Source of the DNA: Hemibagrus wyckioides
Taxonomy: Eukaryota > Chordata > Actinopteri > Siluriformes > Bagridae
Assembly: GCF_019097595.1 (NCBI RefSeq)
Contig: NC_080726.1
Span: forward strand, 13,161,705 to 13,225,704
Direction of reading: 5' to 3'
DNA length: 64,000 nt
Notes under the pieces: model-generated
Databases searched by the model: none
What the model saw: only the letters and a program-made list of their open reading frames with translations
What the model was told of the DNA's origin: nothing
Shown here: in pieces, positions 38,949-51,800 of the stretch
Layout: each line of letters starts with the position of its first letter
Numbering within the stretch: position 1 is the first letter of the stretch
Translations under genes and position numbers: made by a program

Positions 38949-40763
38949 TACTCATTACTGATACACACGGCATGTGAATATCACAAGGAAAAGGTTTTGG
39001 ATATTTTCCAGTCTGTAGCCTACTGAAAATGATGTAATGCAATGTTACTTATTGTGGGTTTTTTTTTTTTTTAAAGGTTTTCAGCATTCTGTGCTACAGT
39101 TTTCAGCATTGACAAACTCAGTGATAGATGAATGTCTTGTAAAGCTGACAGCACAAATGAAATAACGTCATAGAAATGTTGTTGATAAAAAAAAATTAGA
39201 ATGAATAGATGTTATTACTTATTTCACAGATCTCCGTTGTTCCACATTTGCTTAGACTGACATATGCTCAATCATGTGATAGCAAATAAGCAAGAGCCTA
39301 AAAATTTCCGTTCGGAGTTGGTGTGGGTTTTTTTCTTTTGCTGTTGTGTTTGTACATTTGCTGTGGTGTGTTTTTGTTTGTTAATGTGTTGTGCACTTCC
39401 AGGCTATTCTTTCACTGTACGTTTCCTGAATGTTTGATCAGTTTGCTTTTAAATACGTATCATATTACTTAATCTTATCCTTTTTTGGCATTCAAAGCCA
39501 TCCTGTGAGGCGTCACAGGAATTTAGCACAGTAGCCAAATTGAAATAAATTCAGTGTTTTTGCAGTGTATGTAAGGTTCCTGTTTCTGTTTTTCTCCTTG
39601 TTTCTTGCTTTTGCTGCTTTGTTCCCTGTTGATGGTTTCCTTTTCTCACAATTTCTGCTTTCATTTAGGAATTATTAGCTCAGCAGCTCATTTAGCTCAT
39701 TTGCCTCTTGTCTGTTAGAATTCTCACTTCCTCAACATAGCATTGGTTCTGACACCAAGCAAACTTTAGGGTCAATGGATGTTCAATAGAGTAGATACCA
39801 CATTTTAAAAGGTTTTGATCAAGTAAAGCAATTCGAGCAGGTTTTATTTGTAGGTTGTAATGTGATGCTAGGTAGTCTGTAAATATCTGCTAATAATGTA
39901 ATGTAATCTCTGACATTACGTAAGTGGCATCCTTCTCTGATAGAGCGGATCTTAATTGCGCCCTGATGTGGGTGTGTGAAAACTGACCTTATCCGCTCTG
40001 TTTTATCTTTGACAGCTGTTGAAACATGCTGATCTGCAGCCTGTTTGCAGATGCAAGGGGAGGAGGCAGGATTGCTGTTCCCAGCTGGGAAGTCACACAT
40101 GACCTTGAGCTGGCGCTGATGTAAAAAAATTATAGAATGTTATTAGTATAAGCAGAAAAGCTAAAAGAAATCGATGAGTTGGTCTGAGAATGTTCTCTAA
40201 TGTGACGTGTTTATTGTTCCTCTGAGATTTGTACTGTAATTGTGAAATAGGATTCGTCTAGATCTGAGGACATCCTAATTTACTGTTCATGGCCTCATAA
40301 GTCATTTTTAGAGCATTCATTTACAGATTTGTTGACTGTCCTTTTAGTCCAAATACATGCAGTACACTTTCCACTATTTTAATAAGAAATCATATATATA
40401 TTTAAAAGGGCATATCAAGGCATACTGATTGTGAAATCCCCATTTCCGTAATTGTTTAGTGCAAATGAAACTTAGAAATGAGTTAAAACTCCAGTGCATC
40501 TGTAAAATGGATGGTTAATGGTGATGCTGGCAACGTTTCTGACAAGGTCTGCATGGTATTAAATACTCCAACATCTGGCAAAGTCTCTTGGCCCAGTGCT
40601 GGACTACAGGCAGGATGTGATGGTTTTCTTTTTTCTTCTCCTATAACTCAAATCACACACTGAATCGGGGCTTTTTCTAAAGTAAGGAAGAGGTCAACCA
40701 TAAGTGTTGGATGAATTAGCTGAATTTTACATTTACTGCCTCATGATGATTGAGGCATGAGGT

Positions 40764-40766
<3 letters not shown>

Positions 40767-40807
<41 letters not shown>
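40767..40807. repeat. Homopolymer T tract
   Basis: 41 consecutive T. No adjacent SINE or LINE body recognised. Confidence 0.9.
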
Positions 40808-40810
<3 letters not shown>

Positions 40811-42092
40811 TTGCTTTTGGTCCTTGCAAGAATTCCTCATCAGATTCCAGGCAGTTTGAACAGCTTAATATGAGTCTGCTAAAAGCCCCAGCATACTCAG
40901 GCTGTTTGCACTAGTGTTTCAGTACTCAACGACTTTACTGCTTGTTGTAGCACAAACTATGCTGTGATATGCCATAGCCCTACGTTATGTTCTCTTTGCA
41001 ACTACTTTTGCAATTATTCATTTGGTAAATATTTTTTGTTCAAAACAAAACCAGGAAGGAGTACTGACTTGAGCTTTTCAGCTTGTGGTCTGTGATGACC
41101 GTCATGCTGAAATACACAAATTTCACATGAAAGCAGGTTTGTTAGTTTAACACACAATTTTCAGTTGATGGAGATTAAGAATTGTGTGCAAATCAGTATT
41201 AAATTGTCACTTGATACTAAACTGTTATCTGATCAGCAATAGTGAGACTAGCAAGTAATAGGTATGTGTCACAAAAGCATATAGTGAAAAAGCGTCATTA
41301 TCACATTTATTTTTAGAAATGTGAAACGTAATCTTCCTGAGAAAGCTGGAGATCATTTCTCAAAGTCTACCCTAAACAGTGTTCTAATCAAACAGGATAC
41401 CACTTGGCCAACAACACGGTGAAGGTTTCTAGGCTCCACTGTTGGATTAGAAAGGTGTAAATAGGGAAACACTGTAGTTACGTCATATGGCATAGGCTTG
41501 AGACAACAATGGAGGCAAGTTTAGTTAATTCTGTTTGAGTTTTTTTGTGTCCTGTAGGTTTCTTTTGTCAGCAAAGTCTAAATGGAAAGAGGGCCAACAA
41601 AATGGAGAAGCTGAAGCCTTTCTCTAAAGGGAACAAAATCTCCTCTTCCCGTTACTTTAATAAGTTAAGACTCCTTACATGCTAAAAATAGCAGCCTATA
41701 ACATTCAGATTAACATAGTGTGCAGAATGCTAAGCATTGGCACAGTGCAGTTCTTGGCACTAATGAGAAATTTCATGCCTTTTATGATCAGCTTGCTGAA
41801 AATGTGAAAAGGTAACTAACCATCATCTCAAGTGTAACGAGTTTAGTGTCATTCCCCGTTATACTTCATACAACAGAACCATGGTGCCGCACTGTGCACA
41901 GCACTACATAAAGTGCACACACACACAGCAGTCTGAGACAAATGCAAAAGTATTCATTACATACACAGGGCAATGAGTTATATTTTACTTATTAAAATAA
42001 GCGTAACTTATTTTTATAAGTTACATCTTATTGGAGCAGTGCATGAGTCTTTTTGTGTGTGGTGTGCTGTTCATATACAGTAGTTAGACAGA

Positions 42093-42526
42093 CTGTTTGG
42101 GAACAAAGTTCGTAGACACTTGACCATTATCACTCGTAGTATGTTGAACTCCACTCATCTGGGAAGGCTTTCTACTGGATTTTGGAGAGGGGCTTTGGGG
42201 ATTTGTTCTCATTCAGCCATAACAGCATTAATGTTATCATGCATTGATGTTTGGTGAGGAGGACTGGGCTGCAGCCAGTGTTCCAGTTCATCCTAAAGGT
42301 GTTCTGTGTGGTTGAGGTCAGGGTTTTGGGCAGGACATTTGAGTTCTTGTACACCAATCTTGGCATATGGACCATTCTTTGTGCACAGGGGCATTGTGAT
42401 GCTGGAACAGGTTTAGACCCCTTTGTTCCACTGAAGGGAAATTGTAATGCTATACCATACAAATACATGCTACACAATAGACCAACATATGGGTGTGATG
42501 GTCCACATACTTTTGGCCATGTGGTG
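42093..42526. mobile_element. Degenerate Tc1 relic in cuedc1 intron 1
   Basis: Contains CATCTGGGAAGGCTTTCTAC, GTTCATCCTAAAGGTGTTCT, GTGCACAGGGGCATTGTGAT and right end CATACTTTTGGCCATGTGGTG followed by TA. It belongs to the same old family as 9545-10017 and 28686-29109. No intact frame; left boundary approximate. Confidence 0.7.
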
Positions 42527-45500
42527 TATGAGGTGAACATGTAGTGCGAGTCATTCCTTGTTAGTGTGTTATGTGGCATCCTGTTTTTCATTTCCTGTTT
42601 GCAGGGGACCTGAGGCTTGAGTGCATTTCAGGGAGAGTTTCCCCTTCTGAAATACCCATTGGAGACTAAGAACTGTGATCTCCATATTTGGAACAAAGAG
42701 AAATACAAATCAAAGTTTTAAAGGAAAAAAGCAGAAGTTGGTTTTAGATTCAGGACCTATTTTCAGAGAGCAGAATTTACCTTCAAATTTACCTCTCATT
42801 TTAATGTGATTTGCAAGAATGTACGGGGAATTCTAAGGCTTTATATAGAAATTCAGTGTCCTTTAAATGGTTTGCAAACTTTTTTCTAAATTAAACCAAT
42901 CTTGAGTTTTGGAAGCCATTTTGTCTAAAGGCATTTTTTGTGTTGTGAGGGTATCGTACTCCCTGACCAGAATGATTAATTAGATGCACTTCAGAGACCA
43001 TTAGTTCAGGGGGAATCTCACAATTTCTTTTGATTCCTGAACAACTCTCAAGCCACGGCCAGGCAACTGCAGCTTGCCTCACAGCTTGCCTCACAACCTC
43101 AAAACACAGACTACATATTCTCATTTTGCATCCTGTTTACATCACAAACATGAGGTTGGCAAGGCTTGCTGGGACCTGGCAGTGCCATGTGGGCCTGGCT
43201 TCGGCTCAGCCTGGCTTATTGTTTCCCCAGAGCCGGGATTTCTCTACCCAGTACTGGGAGAGGGAGGAGAGGGAGACTGAAATGGCAGAGGGGAGCAGGA
43301 CGTTATAAAGAAGTTGCACTGGACTTCTTTTTTTTTTTATTCTTCGGGACGTGAATAGGACTTCTGTTTCAGCAAATTATTAGATAAGTGAAGGTAAACC
43401 TAAATGCATTGTTGTGCTGGTTAAGGGTGTTGGTTATGACACTTCCTCCTTTTGAAAATGAACTCTTAATCTGTTAGTGAAGTGTGCACTCAATAATGTG
43501 CTCAATAATTACTAATATACACTACGTATAACGTGGTATTTTATTGTATAATATATTGAGTTGTGTAGAATAATACACAAGAGCATGTTAATAGATTTTT
43601 CATACTGTTGCATGTTGTGCTGAACTGCATCTCAGGTAAGTGGCATTATAACATTGTAGATTATGTTGTATATTAACTTTCAGAATTGAACGACAATACT
43701 ATGGTTACTAGCTTTACTTGCTGGAAATCTGTTGCACAGATGTGTCTCTTGGGCAAATGGTACCATGCGTAGTGGTTTCTTACCCAGAGCACTTGTCACT
43801 GCAGCTGTTGCACCTTTTGGTTTGTGCCACAAAGATGTAGGCTCATGCAGAGGTTTACTGTATCTTCCTGGTTAGGCCTATTCATAATCTGGGGCAGATG
43901 TCATTTTAAATAACCTCAGCTAAAGTCTCTCACTCTCATGTGAACATTTTTTCTATTAGTCTATTCCGTTTAATTTTTTCAGCAAATTTTGTGCTTGCCA
44001 TGTACTTGATTCAGTAACCTTTGATTTATTTTGACTTTGCATTGAATTATTATTACATATTGTGTAAGTGTACATTTGCTACACATTTAGTAATTGTACA
44101 GTGGTTGCTCATCCATCGTGGCTAGTGGGGCCTTAAGGCTCTGCTCTATCCTTTATCTTAGCTGTTCAAGAAATGTAAATCTTCATAACTCCATACATTT
44201 AAAATTCTGTGGAAGTGTGATTTTAAGCCGATTTTTGCTGCACAATCATGGGGTAGCACATGTTTTCCCCCACTTATCTTATTTCACCGCTTACATTATC
44301 ATTGCTCTTATTATAGTGACAAAAAATGGGAAATGGAATAAATGCTAATAGAGGGAATAAATGTCCCTCACATGAGGGAGGAATAGTGGACAGGACCACT
44401 AATGACAGGGTTGCCAGGATCACATTTATTTCAAATTGCCAAATTGGGTTAGTTTAAAATATTTTATAGCACAATACAAGTTTTAGAGCAAGTAATCAGA
44501 ATTAAAATCTAATACATTTCCATAAAGGGTGAAGTATAAATGCAGACAGTGTGCCTAGGATGCATAGGACCATTTCTATTGTAAAATAGATTGCAGTGTT
44601 TAGGAGAAGGAATCGGGTGGATTATGGCATGGATACATCTGTCCATAAATCCCAAATGTGCAATTATGTCTGTCTTTTCAATGCTTAATTTTTTTTTGGG
44701 ACTAGTTTCAGGGCTATTGTGTATGGGTTTTTTTTTTTTTTTTTGATGTAGTTGGCTAGAAATTTGCTGAAACCTGACAACCCTGGTTAAATGGTCCTTT
44801 GTGTGCCCCTCTCTGGTGATAGGAAACTCACTTGCTGTATCAAACACAGTAATACATGAGTATGTCAAAACCGACTCAGAACAAGCTGTTAGACTGTATG
44901 ACAGAGGAATTACAGGTTTACTCTAAAAATGTATCATATAGTAAAAACTAGAGTTTAGCCGATAAAATAATTAAACTTTGTTTGTTTGTTTTTTTTGATT
45001 AATTGAGTTTTTGGTGTTATTAATGTCCTCTTGCCCCAGAAAAAAGCTGTGGTCTACTTCTGTTTTAATTACATGGCTTCTACCACAGTTACTTGATTGG
45101 TTTTCACTTATTTTTTATACATTTATAATTTTACATTGAGAGTTGAAAACATTTTCACATTATTTATTATTAGTTTCATTTGTCACAGAAACCTGCCATA
45201 TGAACAGGTATGTGTAGACTTTTTATATCCATTGTAAGTCTCCTAAGGGTGAGTCGCTAAAGAGCTGCTCCCCAGGGAACATTAATCTGCACATTTTTCA
45301 GTTTTCATGCTGTTTTATCAGCTTGTGGAGAAGGTGACTCATTAGAGGCTGTTTTTTTACTGTCTTTCCATCTGTTTTGATCTCTGGAGAGGCGAAGCTT
45401 CTGTTCAGTAACATTTTGTTGACTAGCCTATAGCCAAAAAACCAGGAACCTTAAAATTAACTTTCTCGAGCAACCCAGTGTGACTCTAAATTCAGAACAT

Positions 45501-45583
45501 TTCCATATCCACTGTGTTAAATTTTGGTATGTCGTCTGCTGGATTCTCTCTTAATCATTTTCTTTTCTATTCTGCCTTCATAG

Positions 45584-45879
45584 GTCCTGATGAACACCCA
45601 ACTTTATTGGAAAATTTTGGAGTCTTGGGCCAGAATATGTTGAATGCCATTCTTCCTCCTTGAAGTGACTCTGTTGCTGCTATATTGGATGCAGTTGAAA
45701 AAGCAGAAAAGGACTAGATATGCTTTCTCTTGCCCCAGTGGATTAACCTAATTGTGCAGAGATGAAAGAGTGAATAGGCCTGAAAAGCTGTCTTGCTCTG
45801 AGACAAATACAAGTGGATATTAGAAAGAAAAAAAGTTGTTTGTGCCATCATTTCCTGGGTGGCCTAGTTGGTCAAGAAG
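45584..45879 (+). promoter_or_regulatory. cuedc1: cuedc1 5' UTR exon segment with upstream reading frame
   Basis: The acceptor TTCTGCCTTCATAG precedes 45584. The leader carries an upstream ATG at 45590 that reads 17 codons (MNTQLYWKILESWARIC) to TGA at 45641-45643, well before the main ATG at 45880. Such a frame may reduce initiation at the main start; this is inference. Confidence 0.5.
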
Positions 45880-48800
45880 ATGACGAGTTTGTTTCGGCGG
45901 AGCAGCAACGGTGGCTCTCGTGGAGGGGGAGGAGCAGCAGGAGCAGGTGGAGGCGGGGCAGGTGGAGGAGGTGGAGGATCGACCACAGGAGAACTGAACA
46001 ACAGTAGGCCTAACCGACAGGTGCGCCGGCTAGAGTTCAACCAGGCCATGGAAGACTTTAAGACCATGTTTCCCAGCATGGACTATGAGGTAATCGAGTG
46101 TGTGCTGCGCTCCAACAACGGGGCTGTAGATGCCACCATTGACCAGCTTCTTCAGATGAGCATCGATGACAATGCCTCAGATGACAGCTCAGACTCTGAT
46201 GACAGCATTCCGCCTGAGGTAGCACTACACACTGTCAGTCATGTTAGGCTACAAAAACCCCTAAAGCCACAGAAGTTTGGGTCCGGTTAATACTGTCAAT
46301 CCTCACCTATCATTTTATGCATGTTTTACTACATTGTCTGAGTAAAAGAATAAATTAAAAATAAATGTACCCTAACTACTCTTCAATAAATTTCAGACCT
46401 TTTAACTACTCATCGCCTATCACAGAACCATGACTAATATATTTTATGGCAGGCAACAAATGCGCTCAGTTGCATTTCCGTACATTGTTGCATTATTTAT
46501 TAACTATATTTACAGTGTCCAGTCAAACCTATTCCGATTTGTACGGAGGCCCTAACCAAAAGTATTTTTTGCACAATGATCACGTTTTTGTCTTAATAAT
46601 GATTCACACAGGATTCGATCAGCATAAAATGAGATGGCGGTGTCTTCACACATGCACGTGGTTGTCATTTACACATATGTGATGCCTATTTGCAATAAAT
46701 AATTTCAGATTCTTTTCTAATTTAATTTTCTGACTCACCCTTGTATGTAACCTATACCTGTGCTAGACCTGTATTTTTCCTACAACCTCAGGGAGCATCA
46801 CTAGGTCTCATTTTCAATTTCATTTATTATTTATGTTCATTGTTTTAAAATTGGACAATGCTTGGAGTTTTTGATTTGGTTTACATGGGAGAGGATAGAA
46901 AAGTGTAACTGCCCTCAGGGGTGTCTTCATACTCAATAAAAAGCACAAAACCCCCTTTCCTACAGGATGTTATGAAATTTTAACCAGCATTTCAATTCAC
47001 ACAGGATGTGTTTCACCTGTGTTTATTTGTATTGGTCATAATATGAAAGGTAAAACACTGTGTAATATTTTCAGGCATTTACATGGGTGCAGACTGAACA
47101 GATGTACTCTCAGTAATGATCACATTACCCCACATCCCCATGTAAAACTAATCCAGTCCGAATAGGGCTCTAATTGCTTTTCACATAGTAATGTCGCATT
47201 AATGAAAAGACAAGAACCAGATTTCATAAAAAATTATGTAAAATTAATTATATAAGCATTAAAACCTAGCTCCTATTTTTCCTCACAAATTGAGTTGTAC
47301 TAAACAGTGAACAATTCACATTTATAAGGCTCTGTTAGACAATGTCCTTATATCTATTTTCAGTCAAAAAAATGTATTGCCCTGTATTGCACTCTTGCTG
47401 AATATAAATGAATATATTTAATATATTAAGCTGACAGCGCTACACATGCAGCATGTGCTTTTGTCAGTCTAAAATTATTTTTGGCACCACAGATTACAGC
47501 CATGCCTTTTTTTCCCCACCACCTCGGTATTCTGCTGAACTTGATATTATCAGAAGCCTGTAAAACTGTCAGAGGTTGAAATAACATTAGTCAGAAACAA
47601 CATGAAATAGAAAAGAGAAAGCTAGACAGTAATTCATTCTGGAAATTTACATTTTTTTTTTAAATAAGAAGAAATTTTTTATAGTTAAAAAGAGAGATGT
47701 TTCCCCATTTTAAACCATGCTATAGACTGTCTCTGGCTCTGCCTCCTTCACACATTTTTCATCTTTCATCTATTTTTCATAACTTGGTGAAGGCACTGAG
47801 CCATGATTAAAATCATGATTTATTCCGTTTGAAAATAGTTTCAGCCTCTGACAATTCAATATTATTAAAATAAGAGCTTGTTACTCTAGTACATGCATTT
47901 GAATCTTGCTGTAGCTGTAGGGTTGTAAGTCCATTTGAAAGCCATCTTTTATTATACAAAGCATTGTAGGAAAGAAAAAACGCAAGTTTTGTTTTATCTG
48001 GTGTTTTTAAGCTTTGAAACCCAATGGCATATCCTTCTTATGTTTCATCTGTGTCAGATTCTGGAGAGGACCCTCGAACCAGACAGCTCAGACGAAGAGC
48101 CACCTCCAGTCTACTCTCCACCCACATATGACATGCACATATTTGACAGAAAATATCCAAATGCCCCGCCTACTCCTCCTCCCAGGTAAAAAAAAAAAAA
48201 AAATTAATAACATGGAACATGAGAAATATTGTAAGCAGTTTTAGTTTGTAATTTTTATGAATCCTGAATAAAATGGTAAAATTTCTTTGCTTTTTTGGCT
48301 CGGCCTGTAACGGGAATAGATCATATGTTACCCAGTTCTTTTCTGCTCTTACCCTACTGATGCCCCCTGGTGTTCAGGACACGTACTGCTGGGTCTGATG
48401 AGAACAGAGTTGTCTTAATCTTGGGTTTGTGTGTGAGGAATAATTACTGTTGTGCGTTACAGGTACCCATAAATTTAAATGATGTGGGTTGAAAAGCTAC
48501 TCAGGCCCTGAGGCACTGTTTCTACAAGTTATATGAGATGAGAAATATACAGGAAGATGAACTTTAGCTTAATTAATAGCTTTGCTTTTTTCTCTTGGCA
48601 GGTGGTAAATTTATTTCTACCAGCATGATCCAGTTATTTGTATGGCAAAAACAGCTTGAACAAACAAAAATAGTTGATCTTCATTAATTTAATCCTTTTG
48701 CACTGAGTTTTTGTTTGTGAATATGTTCTTAACAATGGGACGTCACCATTAATTATATTATATTAATGTATGGTTTAAATATGTTCATAGGTTGTTTGTT

Positions 48801-51800
48801 TTTTTTTACAGATAAAATCTAAAATCCTTTGTCAGTAATTTTTGTCTTTAATTCTGACACAGCTACTAGAAGCTGGTCAACCAGTCAGTTAGTATTAATT
48901 TAAGCATCTTTTCCTTTTCTGTCTATATGATGCTCTGGATTTGTAATGTAATAATCTTACAGTTGCCTTTACTGTTGGTACTGTGACTTTTCACGATGGA
49001 AAAGTCGGTGGAAAAGTCCTAGAATTTGAAGTTCTTTGGATTTGGTTTTGGTCTGTTCTTCTTGTTGAGTGTACTTCCAGTAATTAACATTGTTCATTAG
49101 TGTATTCAATAAAAACACGAAGCACACAATTAAATAAACATTGGCTTATATATGTTAAAAGCCTGATGTGAAATTCACATCAATGAAATATTTCAGGTTT
49201 GAAGTGCAGCCCTCAGTGGGACAGCAGCACACGCAGAGTTACAGGAACTGGAACCCACCGTTGCTCGGCAACCTGCCTGATGACTTCCTTCGAATCTTGC
49301 CCCAGCAGTCAGACAGTATACAGGTGCAGAATTGCACATTTACCTCATAAATGAAGCATGCTGTTTTATTTTTCTATTCTTGAAGAAAAATCTCTTTATT
49401 TTCTTCTGTAAGAACAGCACACGTCTTTTAATTTTAAAAGTAACTATCCTATTATGTATTGTTTTTCTATTACATTTGTTATTTAGAGCTCTCAAAGCAG
49501 TGTCCATAAGCCATCGTCCTCCCTGGCATCACTCCCTCAGCCGGCTGCCTGTGTTGCTGGAGCATCTGAACAGGAACGCAAGCTCAAACAGTATCTGGAA
49601 GATGAACGCATCGCTCTCTTCCTCCAGAACGAAGAGTTCATGAAGGAGCTGCAGCGCAACCGCGAGTTTCTCGTCGCACTGGAACGAGGTGCATAGATTT
49701 TACACCATACCCCTGCTTTTACAAGGACATCTTTCACTGATTTAAATAACGGTCATTTGTGATGGTTAACGCCCATCAATGTTAGGGCAGGGCATTGCAT
49801 TAAAATTGCACCCTGTAGTCAGTTTACAAGGTTCACTACAGTTGAACTTTTGAAAGATCATACTGTGACATGACCATCTGTCAGCCAATAGGAGGTATTG
49901 GGACAGAACTTCAGGTAAGTGTGAAGCAAGATGGGGAGATTTGTATAGTCCAAAGGTCCAAATCTATAAGGACAGCTCAGATAGCACTAAACTAGTTAAC
50001 CACTGTGCTGTGGGTGCTGGGTTCTTTTTTTGTTGACACTGCATCATTTTTGAGACAATGGCATATATATGTAAAAGAACAGAAATTCTTTAAATTTGTA
50101 TTTCCTTTCAAAAGCATGTCATATCAGCAATTCATTTTATTGCATTTTAGAAACGTCCCTGTGAAAGCAGTCAAGAGGTTTTATGATAAATAGGTACATC
50201 TAACAAACTGCATGGATCTAGTGATGAACATAAGTAATGAGTACATGTAACAATAACTGATGTTTATATAAACCAAAACTGTGTTCATTTACATAGCTAT
50301 AACAGAGTATCTCTCAGAGTATTGACTGATACAGACATCCTCACATCCGCTTTGCATGTTTCAGATTCAGTTATGCAAAACATCACAGGCATGACGGCAA
50401 CAGCGATTAAAACAAGTTGTGCCCTATGTCCACTTATAATTATCGGTGTTAATCACATACATTTACAACAAACTACATGTTCCTGAATTACAAAATCTAA
50501 ACTTGACAAATTTAATACCATATCAATCCAGTGTTTTAGGATAGTATCGGCCCACATACTGATACTAGGACACTAGAAAGCAGCAGGTTTCCAGACATGA
50601 CTTTCCTGTTATACATAAACTCATTTGCATATGTATGAATACTGTTTTACTCAATAATGTTTGCTTTCACTTACCAGTGTAGGCTGTATCTGTGTACATC
50701 TGAGTTAGAAAGTTTTTTTTCTTTTTCTTTTAGAGTTTCTGTCCCTAAAAGAAAAATATCGTTATTTTTTAAGTATGCAGGACACCAGAAAGTCGACATT
50801 TTCCTTTTCATTTTTAACACAAATTCCTGTCTGTTTTAGATCGCCTGAAATATGAATCAAAGAAATCTAGGTCAGCTGGTAACTCTACAGGTAAATGTCC
50901 CATGGGGTTGGATTTGTGTGCTTTTATCGATGTGTGTACAATTTTGTGACTTAATATTATAGATATTTAAAGCAGGAGGCAGAGTGCATTTTCAGTGATC
51001 TTGCATGTCATCCACATGACAGGTGAACACTACATTCCTGTATCATTTGAGGCATGCACAGTGGTGTCAGATGATGCCCAGTTCAGAGACAAACTGAAGC
51101 ACATGGGAAAATGTAAGCCACTTTCTTTTGACCCAAAGAAATCACAATTCCAAAAATATACAGCATGGTCAATGTCTAAAGTAACGGGGACATCTCTTCT
51201 ACAGCAACCAGGAAAAAACTGTTCGAGATCGCCAGAGGGTTTTCAGAAAAGACAAAACGAAGAAAGGCCAAAAGAAGGACCCTCCTGAGACATCATTCAT
51301 ATCCTTCAAAAGGCTGATTCTGAATATGGACATTTTTAAGATGACTAAATATGGAATAATGAGAAAGAACCTCATTCATCTGCTTTATTTTGGTCAGGGT
51401 TGTGGTAGATCCAGAGACTGTTCCAGGAACACTGAGTCAGTCTATTGCGGTGTACCTCGCAGAAACAGTCGCACATTCATTCACACCTAGGAGTATTTTA
51501 GGGAAGCCAATCCACCTACCTGCATGTTTTTGGGAGGTGGGAAGAAACTAGAGATCCTGGAGGAAATCCAAATAGACCCCACTGTGCCACTAAAAACATG
51601 CAAAATTCTAATGAAACCAAACCTGTATTCAGTGTTTGTTAAAATTTTACTCATTTAGCTGGCATTTACTGACTGGCTACAATTCAGCTGGAATTAGCTG
51701 AGCAGCTGGACGTTACACAGATATTATTATAGTGAATTCGAGCAGTTTGCCTTTGCTGCTATCTACCCTCAGTCCTGCTTGTGTACTGTTATATTTTATT

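Larger units (their letters stand above)
36215..45583 (+). other. cuedc1: cuedc1 intron 1 (9.4 kb)
   Basis: No other gene seen on either strand. It contains a degenerate Tc1 relic (42093-42526), a 41-base T run (40767-40807), and a roughly 30-bp tandem duplication (38885-38948). Several 100-160-codon open frames (for example 37227-37709) lack any recognisable domain and look like chance. Confidence 0.5.

Noticed and set aside
51299..51317. Reading cuedc1 exon 7 through to TGA at 51315 as the natural C-terminus
   Set aside because: It adds only YPSKG, unlike the human protein, while the exons at 51922 and 53873 continue the conserved tail in frame. U12 signals explain the join.
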